From contig NZ_CP121664.1 in assembly GCF_029714285.1 (NCBI RefSeq), forward strand, positions 124,001 to 188,000: 64,000 nucleotides of DNA, read 5' to 3'. This document shows positions 26,853-37,012 of this stretch, piece after piece. Both the position numbers and the translations under genes were made by a program. Position 1 is the first letter of the stretch. Every line of letters begins with the position of its first letter. The stretch is from Rhizobium sp. CB3090. GTDB lineage: Bacteria; Pseudomonadota; Alphaproteobacteria; Rhizobiales; Rhizobiaceae. The notes under the pieces are model-generated. The model was not told the DNA's origin. It was given only the letters and a program-made list of their open reading frames with translations, and did not search any database.

Positions 26853-27554
26853 CTAGTCCTCGTTGTGCCTGGACAGCCGCTCGCCCGAAATCATCGACGA
26901 AACGATGCTGTCGCGGCTGACGATGTCCTCGCGCACCGCGACATAGATATGGATCATCACGAAGATCAGGATCACCCACATTCCCAGATGATGAAAGCTA
27001 TGGACTGACTGGCTGTTCGGCGAGAGCCAGAATACCCAACCGAACAGCCTATATTCCCAACTGTCGCCGCCGACGCCTTCGCCATAGAGCGCAAATCCGC
27101 TGATCACCATGAATGTCAGCGGCAGCGTGAACATCGCGAACATGACCAACTGCGACAGCGGATTGTGGCCGGCATATTTCAGCGGGTTTTGAGGGAGGAA
27201 TATGTAAAAGCGCACCTCGTGCAGCCATTCCCTCCAGAACCGTGCGCTCCAAAAGGGAACGTAGAAGATTTCGCGTGCATGCACATTGCCCACGAAGACC
27301 CAGTAGATTCTGAGGATCAGGGCCACGGCCAGGATCTGTCCGGCGGCGAAATGGGCAAAACGGATATAGCCCATCAGGAAATTGGCGCTCGCCTCGCCGG
27401 GTACCGTCGGCAATGGGCTACCGATAAAATAGCCTGTCAGTGCCAGCGCCAGGATGCAGAGAGCGTTTATCCAGTGCCAGAGGCGAACGGGCGCCTCGTA
27501 GGCATACACGTTTTCGTGCTCGCAATCGGCCTTTGAGGTGGCAGAGATGCTCAT
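26853..27554 (-). CDS. hupC: hydrogenase b-type cytochrome subunit HupC
   Basis: A 233-residue membrane protein with four main transmembrane segments. Haem-ligand histidines lie in RLWHWINALCILALALTGYF, the RFAHFAAGQILAV helix, and SFHHLGMWVILIFVMIHIYV. It anchors HupSL to the periplasmic face and passes electrons to quinone. ATG 27554 lies 11 bp after the hupL stop and starts MSISATSK; the longer frame would begin inside hupL. Confidence 0.93.
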   Translation of the reverse strand: MSISATSKADCEHENVYAYEAPVRLWHWINALCILALALTGYFIGSPLPTVPGEASANFLMGYIRFAHFAAGQILAVALILRIYWVFVGNVHAREIFYVPFWSARFWREWLHEVRFYIFLPQNPLKYAGHNPLSQLVMFAMFTLPLTFMVISGFALYGEGVGGDSWEYRLFGWVFWLSPNSQSVHSFHHLGMWVILIFVMIHIYVAVREDIVSRDSIVSSMISGERLSRHNED

Positions 27555-27565
27555 GATCGTCCTTC

Positions 27566-29356
27566 TCATCTGACCTGGACCTTGGCCATTTCCTGACCGT
27601 CCGGGCTCATGATATGCGTCGAGCATGCAAGGCACGGATCGAAGGAATGGAGAGTTCGGAGTATTTCGAGCGGCTGCGACGGATCCGACATCGGCGTGTC
27701 AATCAGTGAGGCCTCGAACGCGCCGATATTGCCGTTGGGATCGCGCGGACTTCCGTTCCAGGTGGTCGGCACCACGCATTGATAATTGTCGATCTTGCCG
27801 TCCTTGATCTTGATCCAATGGGCGAGCGCGCCGCGCGGGGCCTCAGTGAAGCCGACGCCCTTGACCTCGCAAGGCCAGGTCTGCGGTTTCCATTTGTCGA
27901 TGAAGGCGGTGACGCTGTCGCCGGCCTTGATGTTGGCGACCAGCTTGTCGTGGAAATGCCGCATCTGCCGGCCCGCCCAAACGGATTCGAGCGCGCGAGC
28001 GGCGGTGCGCCCCAGTGTCGAAAATAGCGCCTCAGTCGGCAGGCCGAGGTCCTTCAGGATCTTGTCGATCGGATCCTTGAATTCTGCCTTTCCCTGGGCG
28101 TAGCCTAAGACCCAACGGGCAAGCGGGCCGACCTCCATGGCGTGGCCGCGCCAGCGCGGTGCCTTGATCCAAGAATATTTTCCGCCTTCGTCCAGCTCTT
28201 GAATGTTGGTCTTGGTGCCCTTGGCATTCGGCCCAAGCTCGTAATGCGGCACGGTGACACCGTCCCAGGGATGCAGGCCCTTGGCCTCGTCCGGATATTC
28301 GTACCAGGAGTGACTGACGAATTCCTGGATCTGCTCTGGATCGCAATGGTCGACCGGCAGGACTTCATTGAAATTGCCGTTAATGATCGCACCGCGCGGG
28401 AGCTTCAGGCTCGCCTCTGTGTAGTCATTTGGGTGTTCCGGCACGTCGCCATAGGCAAGCACGTTCTTGCCCGACAACCCGCCGCCGAAGAGCCAACCCT
28501 TGTAGAAGGAACCGATCGCCATGATATCGGGCAGGTATACCTTCTCGTTGAACTCGATCAGCTGGTCAATCACCGACGAAATTAGATTCAACCGTTCCAT
28601 GGTGATCGCGCCGACGGCTCCCGTGCCGTCGAGGTTGATCGGACAGGGCACGCCGCCGACCAGCCAGTTCGGATGCGGGTTTTTGCCGCCGAAGATCGTG
28701 TGGATCTTGACAATCTCCCTCTGGAAATCGAGGGCTTCGAGATAGTGCGCTAGGGCCATCAGGTTCGCTTCCGGCGGCAGCTTATAAGATGCATTGCCCC
28801 AGTAGCCGTTCTTGAACGGACCAAGCTGGCCGGATTCGATGAACTTTCTGAGCCGTGTCTGGATGTCTTTGAAGTAACCAGGCGAAGACAATGGCCAACC
28901 GGACACCGATTGCGCAAGCGCCGAGGTGGCCTTCGCATCGGCCGTGAGGGCAGACATGACATCCACCCAGTCGAGCGCATGCAGGTGATAGAAATGCACG
29001 ACGTGGTCATGAACCTGCAATGCCAGCTGCATCAGATTGCGGATCGAATTGGCGTTTTCCGGAATGGTTATGCCAAGCGCATTTTCAACCGCCCGCACCG
29101 ATGTCAGCGCATGGGTTCCGGTGCAGACGCCGCAGATCCGTTCGGTGAACGCCCATGCATCGCGTGGATCACGATTTTTGAGGATGACTTCAATGCCGCG
29201 CCACATTGTGCCGGTGGAAACGGCATTGCGGATGATGTTGTCTCCATCGACATTGACCTCGACGCGCATGTGGCCTTCAATGCGGGTTACCGGATCGACC
29301 ACAAGACGCTTGCCGGAGTTGTCGAGCGCGAAGCCATCTGGCGTTTGGATAGTCAT
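27566..29356 (-). CDS. hupL: uptake [NiFe] hydrogenase large subunit HupL
   Basis: A 596-residue catalytic subunit. Both nickel-iron ligand motifs are present: [14 protein letters not shown] near residue 75 and DPCLACSTH near the C terminus. The 15-residue tail after that His ([15 protein letters not shown]) is what HupD removes after nickel insertion. The enzyme oxidises H2 released by nitrogenase and returns electrons to respiration. The ATG overlaps the hupS stop. Confidence 0.97.
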   Translation of the reverse strand: MTIQTPDGFALDNSGKRLVVDPVTRIEGHMRVEVNVDGDNIIRNAVSTGTMWRGIEVILKNRDPRDAWAFTERICGVCTGTHALTSVRAVENALGITIPENANSIRNLMQLALQVHDHVVHFYHLHALDWVDVMSALTADAKATSALAQSVSGWPLSSPGYFKDIQTRLRKFIESGQLGPFKNGYWGNASYKLPPEANLMALAHYLEALDFQREIVKIHTIFGGKNPHPNWLVGGVPCPINLDGTGAVGAITMERLNLISSVIDQLIEFNEKVYLPDIMAIGSFYKGWLFGGGLSGKNVLAYGDVPEHPNDYTEASLKLPRGAIINGNFNEVLPVDHCDPEQIQEFVSHSWYEYPDEAKGLHPWDGVTVPHYELGPNAKGTKTNIQELDEGGKYSWIKAPRWRGHAMEVGPLARWVLGYAQGKAEFKDPIDKILKDLGLPTEALFSTLGRTAARALESVWAGRQMRHFHDKLVANIKAGDSVTAFIDKWKPQTWPCEVKGVGFTEAPRGALAHWIKIKDGKIDNYQCVVPTTWNGSPRDPNGNIGAFEASLIDTPMSDPSQPLEILRTLHSFDPCLACSTHIMSPDGQEMAKVQVR

Positions 29357-30465
29357 CGTGATCTTTCCTGTCCCTGGCCGTCTTTAGGATCGGTTTTCCC
29401 GCGCTTGGCGGTGACCTGCTTGACGGCAGTGATTGCAGCGTGGGCAGCAATCGCCCCACCGACAATGCCAGCTGCGGCCATGCCCACCTGATCTGCAGTA
29501 GCTTCCACGCCGAATTGGTTGACCTCGGACAGTCGGGAGTAGAAGCTCCCTGCGTCCCAGAAATTTTGTTCCGAGCAGCCAATGCAGCCATGACCCGACT
29601 GGATCGGGAAGGAGACGCCCCCATTCCAGCGAACGGTCGAACAGGCATTGTAGGTGGTCGGGCCTTTGCAGCCCATCTTGTAAAGGCAGTAGCCCTTGCG
29701 CGCACCTTCGTCGTCCCACTCCTCGACGAACTGGCCGGCGTCGAAATGAGAGCGCCGATAGCACTTGTCGTGGATGCGCTGCGAATAAAACATCTTCGGC
29801 CGGCCCTGATGGTCGAGTTCGGGCAGCTTGCCGAACGTGGTGATGAAGGTGACGACGCCGGTCATCACCTCTGCGATCGGCGGACAGCCAGGCACTTTGA
29901 TGATCGGCTTGTCGCGGATCACTTTATCGATCGGCGTTGCCTCGGTGGGGTTGGGTTTGGCGGCCTGAACGCAGCCCGAAGCGGCACAGGTTCCCCAGGC
30001 GATGACAGCCAGAGCGCCTTCGGCCATCCATTTGAGCTTCTCGACGAAGGGTCGCCCGCCATCGATGCAGAACATCCCGCCTTCGCTAAGCGGCGGATTA
30101 CCTTCGACGGCGAGAACGTACCTGCCCTTGTACTTTTCCCTGGTCTCTTCGAGGATCGCCTCGGCCTGGTGGCCGGTCGCCGCCATGATTGTATCGTCGT
30201 AATCGAGTGAAATCATCGACAGGATCACATCCTTGACCAGCGGATGGGCCGAGCGGATGAAGCTTTCCGAGCAGCAGGTGCATTCGAGCCCATGCATCCA
30301 GATCACTGGCACACGCTCTTTGGATTCGAGCGCCTCTGCCATTGCTGCCGCCGTATCGGAGCCAAGGCCGAGGCAGGCAGCCGTCAGGCTGCAGAATTTC
30401 AGGAAACTGCGCCGGGTTATGCCCTGGCGACGGATAACATCGTAAAACGTTTCGGTCGCGGCCAT
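29353..30465 (-). CDS. hupS: uptake [NiFe] hydrogenase small subunit HupS
   Basis: A 370-residue iron-sulfur subunit with a twin-arginine signal ([20 protein letters not shown]) cleaved after the AAAMAEA region. Cluster ligands are seen in [37 protein letters not shown] and GCIGCSE. A C-terminal hydrophobic helix ([20 protein letters not shown]) anchors it in the membrane. ATG 30465 follows AAAGGAGC. It exports the large subunit with it through Tat. The 95 bp upstream show no clear sigma-54 element. Confidence 0.97.
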   Translation of the reverse strand: MAATETFYDVIRRQGITRRSFLKFCSLTAACLGLGSDTAAAMAEALESKERVPVIWMHGLECTCCSESFIRSAHPLVKDVILSMISLDYDDTIMAATGHQAEAILEETREKYKGRYVLAVEGNPPLSEGGMFCIDGGRPFVEKLKWMAEGALAVIAWGTCAASGCVQAAKPNPTEATPIDKVIRDKPIIKVPGCPPIAEVMTGVVTFITTFGKLPELDHQGRPKMFYSQRIHDKCYRRSHFDAGQFVEEWDDEGARKGYCLYKMGCKGPTTYNACSTVRWNGGVSFPIQSGHGCIGCSEQNFWDAGSFYSRLSEVNQFGVEATADQVGMAAAGIVGGAIAAHAAITAVKQVTAKRGKTDPKDGQGQERSR

Positions 30466-30560
30466 CTTGCTCCTTTCAGCCTTCCACCCGTGAGGCCGTC
30501 TTCCCCAGTCAGAGATTTTAATCCTCGATCTCAACCGGACCTGTGAGTGGTGGCTGCTTT

Positions 30561-32618
30561 TCAAACCGCTTCAGCCGACGCCTTTGACTGGGCACCGACG
30601 TTTCCGATCGTGTGGTAGTCACCGAGATCTGCCTCCTTCGTCTGCTTCCAATAGTCGATAAGACGCCAAGGGCTGTTCGTTACGATCCGCCCCCGGTCGT
30701 TGCGGAAATAGGTGGACATGCCCGGATGGCTCCAGATCATCTTCTGGTGCATTTCTTGGATCGTCCGATTGTAGCGTTGATAAACGTCTTGCCTGCATTC
30801 CACCTCGGCGAGCTTCTTTTCACCCATCTGGCGCAAAACGCTCAGCACGTAATCCAGCTGGCTTTCGATGGTGAAGATGAAGTTCCCGCGATGACCGAGG
30901 GCTGTATTTGGGCCGTAGAGCATGAAGAAGTTCGGGAAGCCCGGCACGACGGTACCAAGATATGCCTGACAGTCGTCATCGTTCCAGGCCTCACGTACTG
31001 TCACGCCATTGCGTCCGAATACCTGAACTGGAAGCAGGAAGCGTGTGATATCGTAGCCAGAGGCGACGATGAGAACATCTGCTTCATGACTGTCGCCATT
31101 TTTCGCTTGGATCGACTTGCCTTCAATCTGCGCAGCAGCGCTGTCCACCAGATTGACTTGCGGCTTAAGAAGGGTTCTGTACCAGCCATTGTCCAGGAGC
31201 ATTCGCTTGCCGAACGGCGGGTAGTCGGGAATGACCTTGGCCAGTAGCTCCGGTCGCCCTGCCAGCTGTTCTTCGATATATCGAGTACACGTCTCGCGGT
31301 GGCCGTCGTTCAGCGCATTCACAGAGCGATCGGGATGCGGCCACGCCGGGTCCTTCTGCAGGGACTCGTGCACTTGACTGTCAAAAATCCAACTGAGCCG
31401 CAGCCTGTAGAGCCATTCGTAGTGTGGTACCGCGCGGAGCAAGAACTGCATCGGCTCGGGAACCGGCATAAGAAATTTGGGAAAGGGTGCCGCCCATTGG
31501 CGCGATCGCTGGAAGATTGTCAGGGCACTCACCCGATCGGCGATGGCCGGGACAATCTGCATTGCGGAGGCTCCATTTCCGATCACAGCCACGCGTTTGC
31601 CGTCGAGGCTAGCCCCGGGATCCCAATTGGAGGTGTGCACCACTAGTCCGTCGAAGTCACGCAGGCCGGGAATGTTTGGCCATTTCGGCGTGGTAAATCC
31701 GCCCACGGCTGAAATGACCACATCGGTTACAAGGGTTTCTTCCCGCCCGTCTGGCAAGCGCAATCGAGAATGCCAAGTGCGGCTTTCCTCGTCATAACGA
31801 GTGGACAGGCATTCCGTATCGTAGCGGATTGAGCTTTCAATCCCGAACTCGCGGGCGACCCGGCTGAGGTATTCATCGATTTCCTGCTGCAACGGGAAGA
31901 ATTTCCTCCAGTCGCCACTGGCAAACGTGAAGGAGTATAGATGCCCGGGTGTGTCGACCCCGCAGCCAGGGTAGCGATGTGAATGCCAGACCCCGCCGGT
32001 GCGGGCTTGCTTTTCGATCTGGATGTAGGAAACGCCCAGTTGTCGCAGCCGAACTGCGGCTGCGATACCGGACATGCCGGCTCCGATGACAAGTATGCGG
32101 AAATTGTCCGGCAAACACACCGGATCAGGAACCGCGCCTGAATACCTGCGCAGCTTGTGGATCATCATGTCAGCAAATTCCGGCGGAATAGGCTCGGCCT
32201 CTGACATGGATAGCATGCGGATCAACTCTTCCGCCGATAAGTCTGCCCTGGCGATGGGAACACCTTGGCGCCAAGCCGTGATGGCGCTCAGCGCTGCATC
32301 GCGAATCTCCGCCTGCAAGTCGCTTGGCAGGCCACCGGAGTCATTGTCGTCCCAGCCGCTTTTGGCGGGAATAAACCGCGGGCTTAGCCAATATTCTCGT
32401 CCTGTGAACTGATAAAGCAGGAGCAACAGGGTCGGGATATTGGCCGAAGGGAGTGCTTCGGCGATTCGCTGGCAAAACTGGTCGACGTCTTCTAAGTGAG
32501 CCATTGCTTGGGTTCCTGCGGTTGAAAGGATCTGGACCAATCGGCCAAGGCGTCGCGCCTGGGTGCGATTGCTGTCCAACTTCGCGGGTTCCACGACGGG
32601 CGTGAGATTCTGCAGCAA
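30561..32618 (-). CDS. flavin-containing (Baeyer-Villiger-type) monooxygenase
   Basis: A 685-residue protein. About 170 N-terminal residues precede the FAD-binding motif [15 protein letters not shown]. The Baeyer-Villiger fingerprint follows ([13 protein letters not shown]), and then the NADPH-binding motif [11 protein letters not shown]. Such enzymes insert oxygen into ketones or hydroxylate small molecules using NADPH. The N-terminal extension resembles that of 4-hydroxyacetophenone-type monooxygenases. It lies 95 bp upstream of hupS on the same strand and might share its transcript, although no functional link is known. Substrate unknown. Confidence 0.88.
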   Translation of the reverse strand: MLQNLTPVVEPAKLDSNRTQARRLGRLVQILSTAGTQAMAHLEDVDQFCQRIAEALPSANIPTLLLLLYQFTGREYWLSPRFIPAKSGWDDNDSGGLPSDLQAEIRDAALSAITAWRQGVPIARADLSAEELIRMLSMSEAEPIPPEFADMMIHKLRRYSGAVPDPVCLPDNFRILVIGAGMSGIAAAVRLRQLGVSYIQIEKQARTGGVWHSHRYPGCGVDTPGHLYSFTFASGDWRKFFPLQQEIDEYLSRVAREFGIESSIRYDTECLSTRYDEESRTWHSRLRLPDGREETLVTDVVISAVGGFTTPKWPNIPGLRDFDGLVVHTSNWDPGASLDGKRVAVIGNGASAMQIVPAIADRVSALTIFQRSRQWAAPFPKFLMPVPEPMQFLLRAVPHYEWLYRLRLSWIFDSQVHESLQKDPAWPHPDRSVNALNDGHRETCTRYIEEQLAGRPELLAKVIPDYPPFGKRMLLDNGWYRTLLKPQVNLVDSAAAQIEGKSIQAKNGDSHEADVLIVASGYDITRFLLPVQVFGRNGVTVREAWNDDDCQAYLGTVVPGFPNFFMLYGPNTALGHRGNFIFTIESQLDYVLSVLRQMGEKKLAEVECRQDVYQRYNRTIQEMHQKMIWSHPGMSTYFRNDRGRIVTNSPWRLIDYWKQTKEADLGDYHTIGNVGAQSKASAEAV

Positions 32619-33290
32619 TTTGGCAAGTATCTAATTCAAAACGCGCAGGATCGGTCGGCATTGATCGCTGCGAGCGAAAAGCCGCTTATGAGGCGCCGTC
32701 AGATTAGAGGTTATGACGGTGATGAGGGTTTGCTCGTGCTTCGTCGCGCCTACCCACGCACCACCTGATGCGTCTGCGTGGCCACGGCTCGATATTCCTC
32801 GGCGAACATGGCCTGCTTCTTCCGGGTCTGGAGCGTTCTGCTCCTGGCTGACCGGGCATGGGTCCCGGTAGATAGTTTGGTGCTAACATTTCGACATCTC
32901 CATGCGGTACCGTCGGACCGCGACGCGTCTGCAAATGCTTCGCAGCAATACGCATGCCAAAGGAAAAATGTTTTTCTAGATCAACATAGTCGATCAAACC
33001 GCCCGGCGTGCATAACCAGCGTTTGTCGCACATCGGACAAGACCCAAGCGACCTTGACCTGTTAGCCGCCTGGCGAACACGAGAGCCTGCTGTCGATCTC
33101 CTCGCCGCGACATTGAGTTCGCGGCCGAGCGTCTCGGCCGTGAAAGTTGCCCAGTTCTAAACGCCCGACACTCCATCCCGCTATGAATGACAGGGACCAT
33201 ACTTGCTGCCAGACATGGGCGGAATGGCCGGTTATTGCCAATTGCGTGCAAGGCTTGGCTCTTCGCCGACAGCGGCGAAAAGACTTGTTC
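32619..33290. other. intergenic, no gene recognised
   Basis: About 670 bp between two minus-strand genes. Several short frames exist, none convincing; composition looks like decayed coding sequence. I see no clear promoter, although it must hold the one for the monooxygenase. Confidence 0.4.
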
Positions 33291-34313
33291 TCAGGTCGCC
33301 TTTTCCAGCACGTGAATGTCTGAGCCGGCGTCATCTGAAAGCACATCAACCGACATAAGCCCTGCGAGGTTCGCGCATTCCCTGAAGAAATCTTCGGAAA
33401 AAGAAAACGAGTTCTTTAGATGTAACCGATCACCATCTTTCAATTCGATGCTTTTTCCGTTGAGCCGAAACGACAAACTTCTATTCACGATCGCGGTGTG
33501 GATCACCTGCATGAAGTTGTCGTCGCCTCTTATATCCGCCTCATACTCAAACACTTCTGGATCAAAGTTATCGTCGATGGGTAATTCTGCCTTCATTCGA
33601 TAGAACACGTTCAGCTGAAATTCTGGATGCGCTTCGTAGTAAGCTTTTGCGACATGCCACCTGAGATCCGAGCCAATTGAGATCGCAAGCCAGCACCTCT
33701 CAGCGCTGTTCGATATCCTTCTCAACGCCTGGACGACCGCCTCAACCGGAGGGGCCTCACTTATGGCGGCTGCGAGGTTCCCAAATGTGCGTCCAAACAT
33801 GACGACCAATGCCGTTTCCTCATCGGAAAAAAAGCGTCGCCCAGAAAATATGTCATCTCGTATGAATTCGATCTTCAGGTCGAACGGTGGCGGCGATCGC
33901 TCTATGTCCCCGAGGAACTCGTTCGAGCGATCAACCAGTACGCAACGTGAGGTCTTTCCGCGCAACTCCGTTGCAAGGGGAAGGGTCTTCTGCTGAAATG
34001 CCCGCACTGTTCCGGGGCCGAAGTCGAGAATTGACACCCCTTTTTGAGATCGCTCGCCCCGAGGCCATCGGACATACTCTTTTACTCTCTGCTGAAGTTC
34101 TTGCGCCAACTTGATCTCGGCGTCCACCATATTGGTTGTCCCGGTATCGCGCGCATTGTTCATCCTTTCGGTTTCAGCCCTTGCCCACAACAGTGCGCCG
34201 CTCATCGAATTGCCGTCCCGGTCACGTCCAGTGTGGTGAGCGTATTGTTCGGGACCCAAGTCTGCCGCATATTTTTGCTGAAAAAGCTTTGAACTTGTTT
34301 CAAGAAAGCTCAC
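33291..34313 (-). CDS. histidine-specific methyltransferase-like protein (EgtD family)
   Basis: A 340-residue SAM-dependent methyltransferase. The SAM loop is SILDFGPGTVRAFQQKTLP, with acidic residues at VLVDRSNEFL. Later segments (FGRTFGNLAAA; LAISIGSDLR) match the EgtD/DUF2260-type fold, where FGNL and the D-ligand recur. EgtD trimethylates histidine in ergothioneine synthesis, but no EgtB partner is seen, so the substrate may differ. I choose GTG 34313, which has AGAGGAGA upstream; the frame open to 34436 adds an implausible basic tail. Confidence 0.7.
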   Translation of the reverse strand: MSFLETSSKLFQQKYAADLGPEQYAHHTGRDRDGNSMSGALLWARAETERMNNARDTGTTNMVDAEIKLAQELQQRVKEYVRWPRGERSQKGVSILDFGPGTVRAFQQKTLPLATELRGKTSRCVLVDRSNEFLGDIERSPPPFDLKIEFIRDDIFSGRRFFSDEETALVVMFGRTFGNLAAAISEAPPVEAVVQALRRISNSAERCWLAISIGSDLRWHVAKAYYEAHPEFQLNVFYRMKAELPIDDNFDPEVFEYEADIRGDDNFMQVIHTAIVNRSLSFRLNGKSIELKDGDRLHLKNSFSFSEDFFRECANLAGLMSVDVLSDDAGSDIHVLEKAT

Positions 34314-34683
34314 AACTGCTCTCCTCTGTGAGTGGCGATGGATAGGGCGACAGGCGAAACTTCGCACAGGAAATTCATTCCCCTTGCAAGCATTGAGGGC
34401 CTGGTTCGTGGCGACGGTCTTCTGCGCCATGCGCATGGCGATGTATTTGCGGCTACCCGCCTCCTTGTGGGGCCGATTGTCGGATTTTCCTCAACCAGTA
34501 GGTTGGCGGCGGTTTAGGCATTATTCAGGCCAAGCCAGAACATCGTTTTAAAACAATGAAATGATACTCGCGCATCTTTGACGGTGCCGGCGCTGTCGGA
34601 AGTGCGACACCGCTACGGCGGGCGTTTGCTCGTCGACCGCTATGCCAGTTTCTTCCGCGAGCGCGATCGCACTACGTCGATTT

Positions 34684-34699
34684 TGTTAGCTCCCCGACA
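34684..34699. promoter_or_regulatory. candidate NifA upstream activator site before the P450 gene
   Basis: An exact TGT-N10-ACA match (TGT 34684-34686, ACA 34697-34699). It lies 85 bp upstream of a TGGCA-containing element, almost the same spacing as at the phasin promoter. Weak on its own. Confidence 0.35.
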
Positions 34700-34774
34700 C
34701 AAGCTTTTTCAGCTTGCTCGGATCAAACAGCCGAAGAGCGCCGGGAAGATTGCTTTTCGGCCGACCAACGGACC

Positions 34775-34790
34775 TGGCATGAATTTTGAA
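34775..34790 (+). promoter_or_regulatory. imperfect sigma-54-like element before the P450 gene
   Basis: TGGCATGAATTTTGAA has the -24 GG, but the -12 dinucleotide is GA instead of GC, so it would be a poor sigma-54 promoter. The spacing from the NifA-like site and the downstream position of a symbiotic P450 are the only support. Confidence 0.25.
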
Positions 34791-35030
34791 GTCTCTATAC
34801 GAGGCGATCGGCGCGTCCGGCACGTTTGGGTGGCCTCCTCATTGGGGGAGTGTCGGGTCGCAATCGACCGGACGACCAGATTGCGACTGTCACGAGCCGG
34901 AGTTGCCGAATATCGGCAATCTCGCCCTCTTGGCTTTTTGATGGGCAGGTGAACCGCGACAGTGAGACTTCAGCTGCCAAAGAACAACACGGCGCAACGC
35001 AGCCGGCCGCCGTAAAGGAGAAATCAACTC

Positions 35031-36245
35031 GTGAGTGACCCGATTCCAGATCATGTTCCGCGCGAAATGGTGAGCGACTTCAGCTTGTTCACGTCACCCG
35101 GCATGCAACGCATCCCCAATGGCGATCCCCATGGAGCCGCCGCTCGTGTTCACGCCGGACCTCCAATCTTTTATTCACTCCACAATACGCGTGATGGTCG
35201 TGGCACTTGGCTCATCACCCGGGCCAAAGACCAACGCAAAGTGCTGCAGGACCTCGATACTTTTTCCAGCCACCGCAGCCTTTTCGCCTCTGCGCTCGGT
35301 GACGACTGGCCGTTGATCCCACTTGAGCTCGATCCACCGGCCCACGGCATCTTTCGCTCCCTGCTTAACCCCCTGTTTTCGCCAAAACGAGTGATGGCGC
35401 TGGAACCCTCTATCCGTGCGCGAGCAATCACCATTGTCGAAAAGATCTCCGAGTCGGGCAAGAGCTGCGAGGTGATGAAAGACTTTGCCATTCCGTTCAC
35501 AGTTGGCGTCATTCTTCAGTTTTTGGGACTATCGGCTGAACGGCCCGACATATTTGTCGGCTGGGCGAAAGGCCTTCTTCAGGGAGACAAGGTCCAGCGA
35601 TCGGCAGCGGCTCGAGCTATTCTGGAGTTTATCGATGAGCTTGCGGCCTTGCGCCGCAAAGAACCGGCCGACGATTTCATGACCTTCGTCGTGCAGGCAC
35701 AGATTGATAACCGTCCGCTGACCGACAAAGAAGTCCGCGGCATCGGCGTATTATTGTTCGTAGCGGGGCTCCATACGGTCGCAGCCGCGATAGGCTTTGA
35801 CTTAGCCCATCTGGCGCGCAACCCAAAGGACCAGAGTTTATTGCGCAGTGAACCGGAACGGATTGTGCTGGCAACCGAAGAATTGTTGCGGGCCTATTCG
35901 ACCGTACAGATGATCCGGGTGGCAACAAAAGATATCGACTTCGAAGGCGCGCCGATTCGCAAAGGGGATTATGTTTGCTGCGCCGCGATGATTGCCAATC
36001 GTGATCCGGCGGAGTTCGAGGATCCCAACGTGATCGACCTTGCACGCGAGGACAACCGCCACACCGCGTTCGCCTCTGGTCCCCATCGTTGTCTTGGTTC
36101 GCACCTTGCCCGGCGGGAAATCATCATCGGCTTGGAGGAATGGCTGTCTCACATCCCTCATTTCCGTATCAAGGAAGGTACGGCCCCCATAACCCATGGC
36201 GGCCATGTGTTCGGGATCGAGAATCTCGTCCTGGACTGGTCATAA
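35031..36245 (+). CDS. cytochrome P450
   Basis: A 404-residue soluble bacterial P450. It has the haem-ligand loop FASGPHRCLGSHLARRE, the K-helix ExxR in TEELLRAYS, and an I-helix segment VAGLHTVAAAIG. In the I-helix the usual acid before Thr (AG-x-D/E-T) is His, which is unusual and may alter proton delivery. GTG 35031 has AAAGGAGA upstream. A ferredoxin gene follows 34 bp later and is the likely electron donor. It resembles P450s on rhizobial symbiotic plasmids. The substrate is unknown. Confidence 0.92.
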   Translation: MSDPIPDHVPREMVSDFSLFTSPGMQRIPNGDPHGAAARVHAGPPIFYSLHNTRDGRGTWLITRAKDQRKVLQDLDTFSSHRSLFASALGDDWPLIPLELDPPAHGIFRSLLNPLFSPKRVMALEPSIRARAITIVEKISESGKSCEVMKDFAIPFTVGVILQFLGLSAERPDIFVGWAKGLLQGDKVQRSAAARAILEFIDELAALRRKEPADDFMTFVVQAQIDNRPLTDKEVRGIGVLLFVAGLHTVAAAIGFDLAHLARNPKDQSLLRSEPERIVLATEELLRAYSTVQMIRVATKDIDFEGAPIRKGDYVCCAAMIANRDPAEFEDPNVIDLAREDNRHTAFASGPHRCLGSHLARREIIIGLEEWLSHIPHFRIKEGTAPITHGGHVFGIENLVLDWS

Positions 36246-36279
36246 CTCGAGCGCCGCTGTGCAGAATCGGAGGTTAGGC

Positions 36280-36498
36280 ATGCACATCATCGTCCACAAT
36301 GCCAAATGCCATGGGCACGCGCGATGCTGGTCCCAAGCGCCGGAGATCTTCAAGCTGGATGAGGACGGTTATATCCTGCCCGGCAATATCGACGTTGCTG
36401 CAGGGAACGAATTTTGCGCATCACGGGGTGCCCGATCATGCCCCGAACGTGCGCTGGAAATCAACCGCTCATCCGATACAGCGCCAGTCATGGCGTGA
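36280..36498 (+). CDS. small ferredoxin, P450 redox partner ([3Fe-4S]-type)
   Basis: A 72-residue ferredoxin. It shows the atypical CxxHxxC pattern (CHGHARC) and a later Cys-Pro (SCPERALEI), typical of single-cluster ferredoxins that serve P450s. In addition, a Cys is present in NEFCASRG. ATG 36280 is preceded by GGAGG. The gene directly follows the P450 on the same strand. A ferredoxin reductase is not seen nearby. Confidence 0.9.
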   Translation: MHIIVHNAKCHGHARCWSQAPEIFKLDEDGYILPGNIDVAAGNEFCASRGARSCPERALEINRSSDTAPVMA

Positions 36499-37012
36499 AC
36501 TGATGCTTTGGACTTGCAAGGGATGAGCAGACGTTTCGATCGATGATCCACAATGTTTTCAAATGCCGCTAGCTGCAAACACGGGTCGATGTCGCTGCGC
36601 TCTGTCGGCTATGCGACAATGGCGAACTTGCAAGCGAGCTGTTTCAAAAAAGTTACATTGCAAACAAAGGATTTTTACTGCGGCATGCATATTGCTGCGA
36701 GCCATTTGCGAACGCTTCCCGATCAAAGTTAACAGAGCGGAAATGTCGAAAATGTCAGAAAAATGCTCTCTGCCGCGGCCTAGCTCCTGTCGTCAGATTT
36801 CCAGACGCAATGGAGGGATCTGGCCCTGTTTCCAAGGAATAGCCAGGCCGAATTGTTCCTTTTGAAAGCGTAGCCAGGCCAGGCCTGCTCAAGGGCGTGA
36901 GTGAATCCCTGATCCCGATTCAGAAGCATAGGAATTCGCTTTCAACGACGATTGCTGAGCAGGCGTTCAGCGCGCGTGATGAATTCTCGTTGACCTAAAC
37001 ATTGGAGCTTCA
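36499..37012. other. intergenic region before the porin gene
   Basis: About 510 bp. A short imperfect direct repeat around TAGCCAGGCC occurs at about 36840-36885. No nod box, NifA site or clear terminator was seen. Open frames are short and unconvincing. Confidence 0.4.

Larger units (their letters stand above)
34314..35030. other. long upstream region of the P450 operon
   Basis: About 715 bp. A 124-residue frame at 34578-34952 (+) is Arg-rich with no recognisable domain and is probably not a gene. The region holds a TGT-N10-ACA site and a partial sigma-54-like element, listed separately. Confidence 0.4.

Noticed and set aside
28910..30210. Long plus-strand frames opposite hupL and hupS
   Set aside because: Antisense to hydrogenase subunit genes whose motifs are all conserved.
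30466..30560. Search for a sigma-54 promoter directly before hupS
   Set aside because: No GG-N10-GC element in the right orientation was found in the spacer.
34578..34952. 124-codon plus-strand frame before the P450 gene
   Set aside because: Arg-rich, no recognisable domain, no ribosome site; more likely regulatory or decayed sequence.
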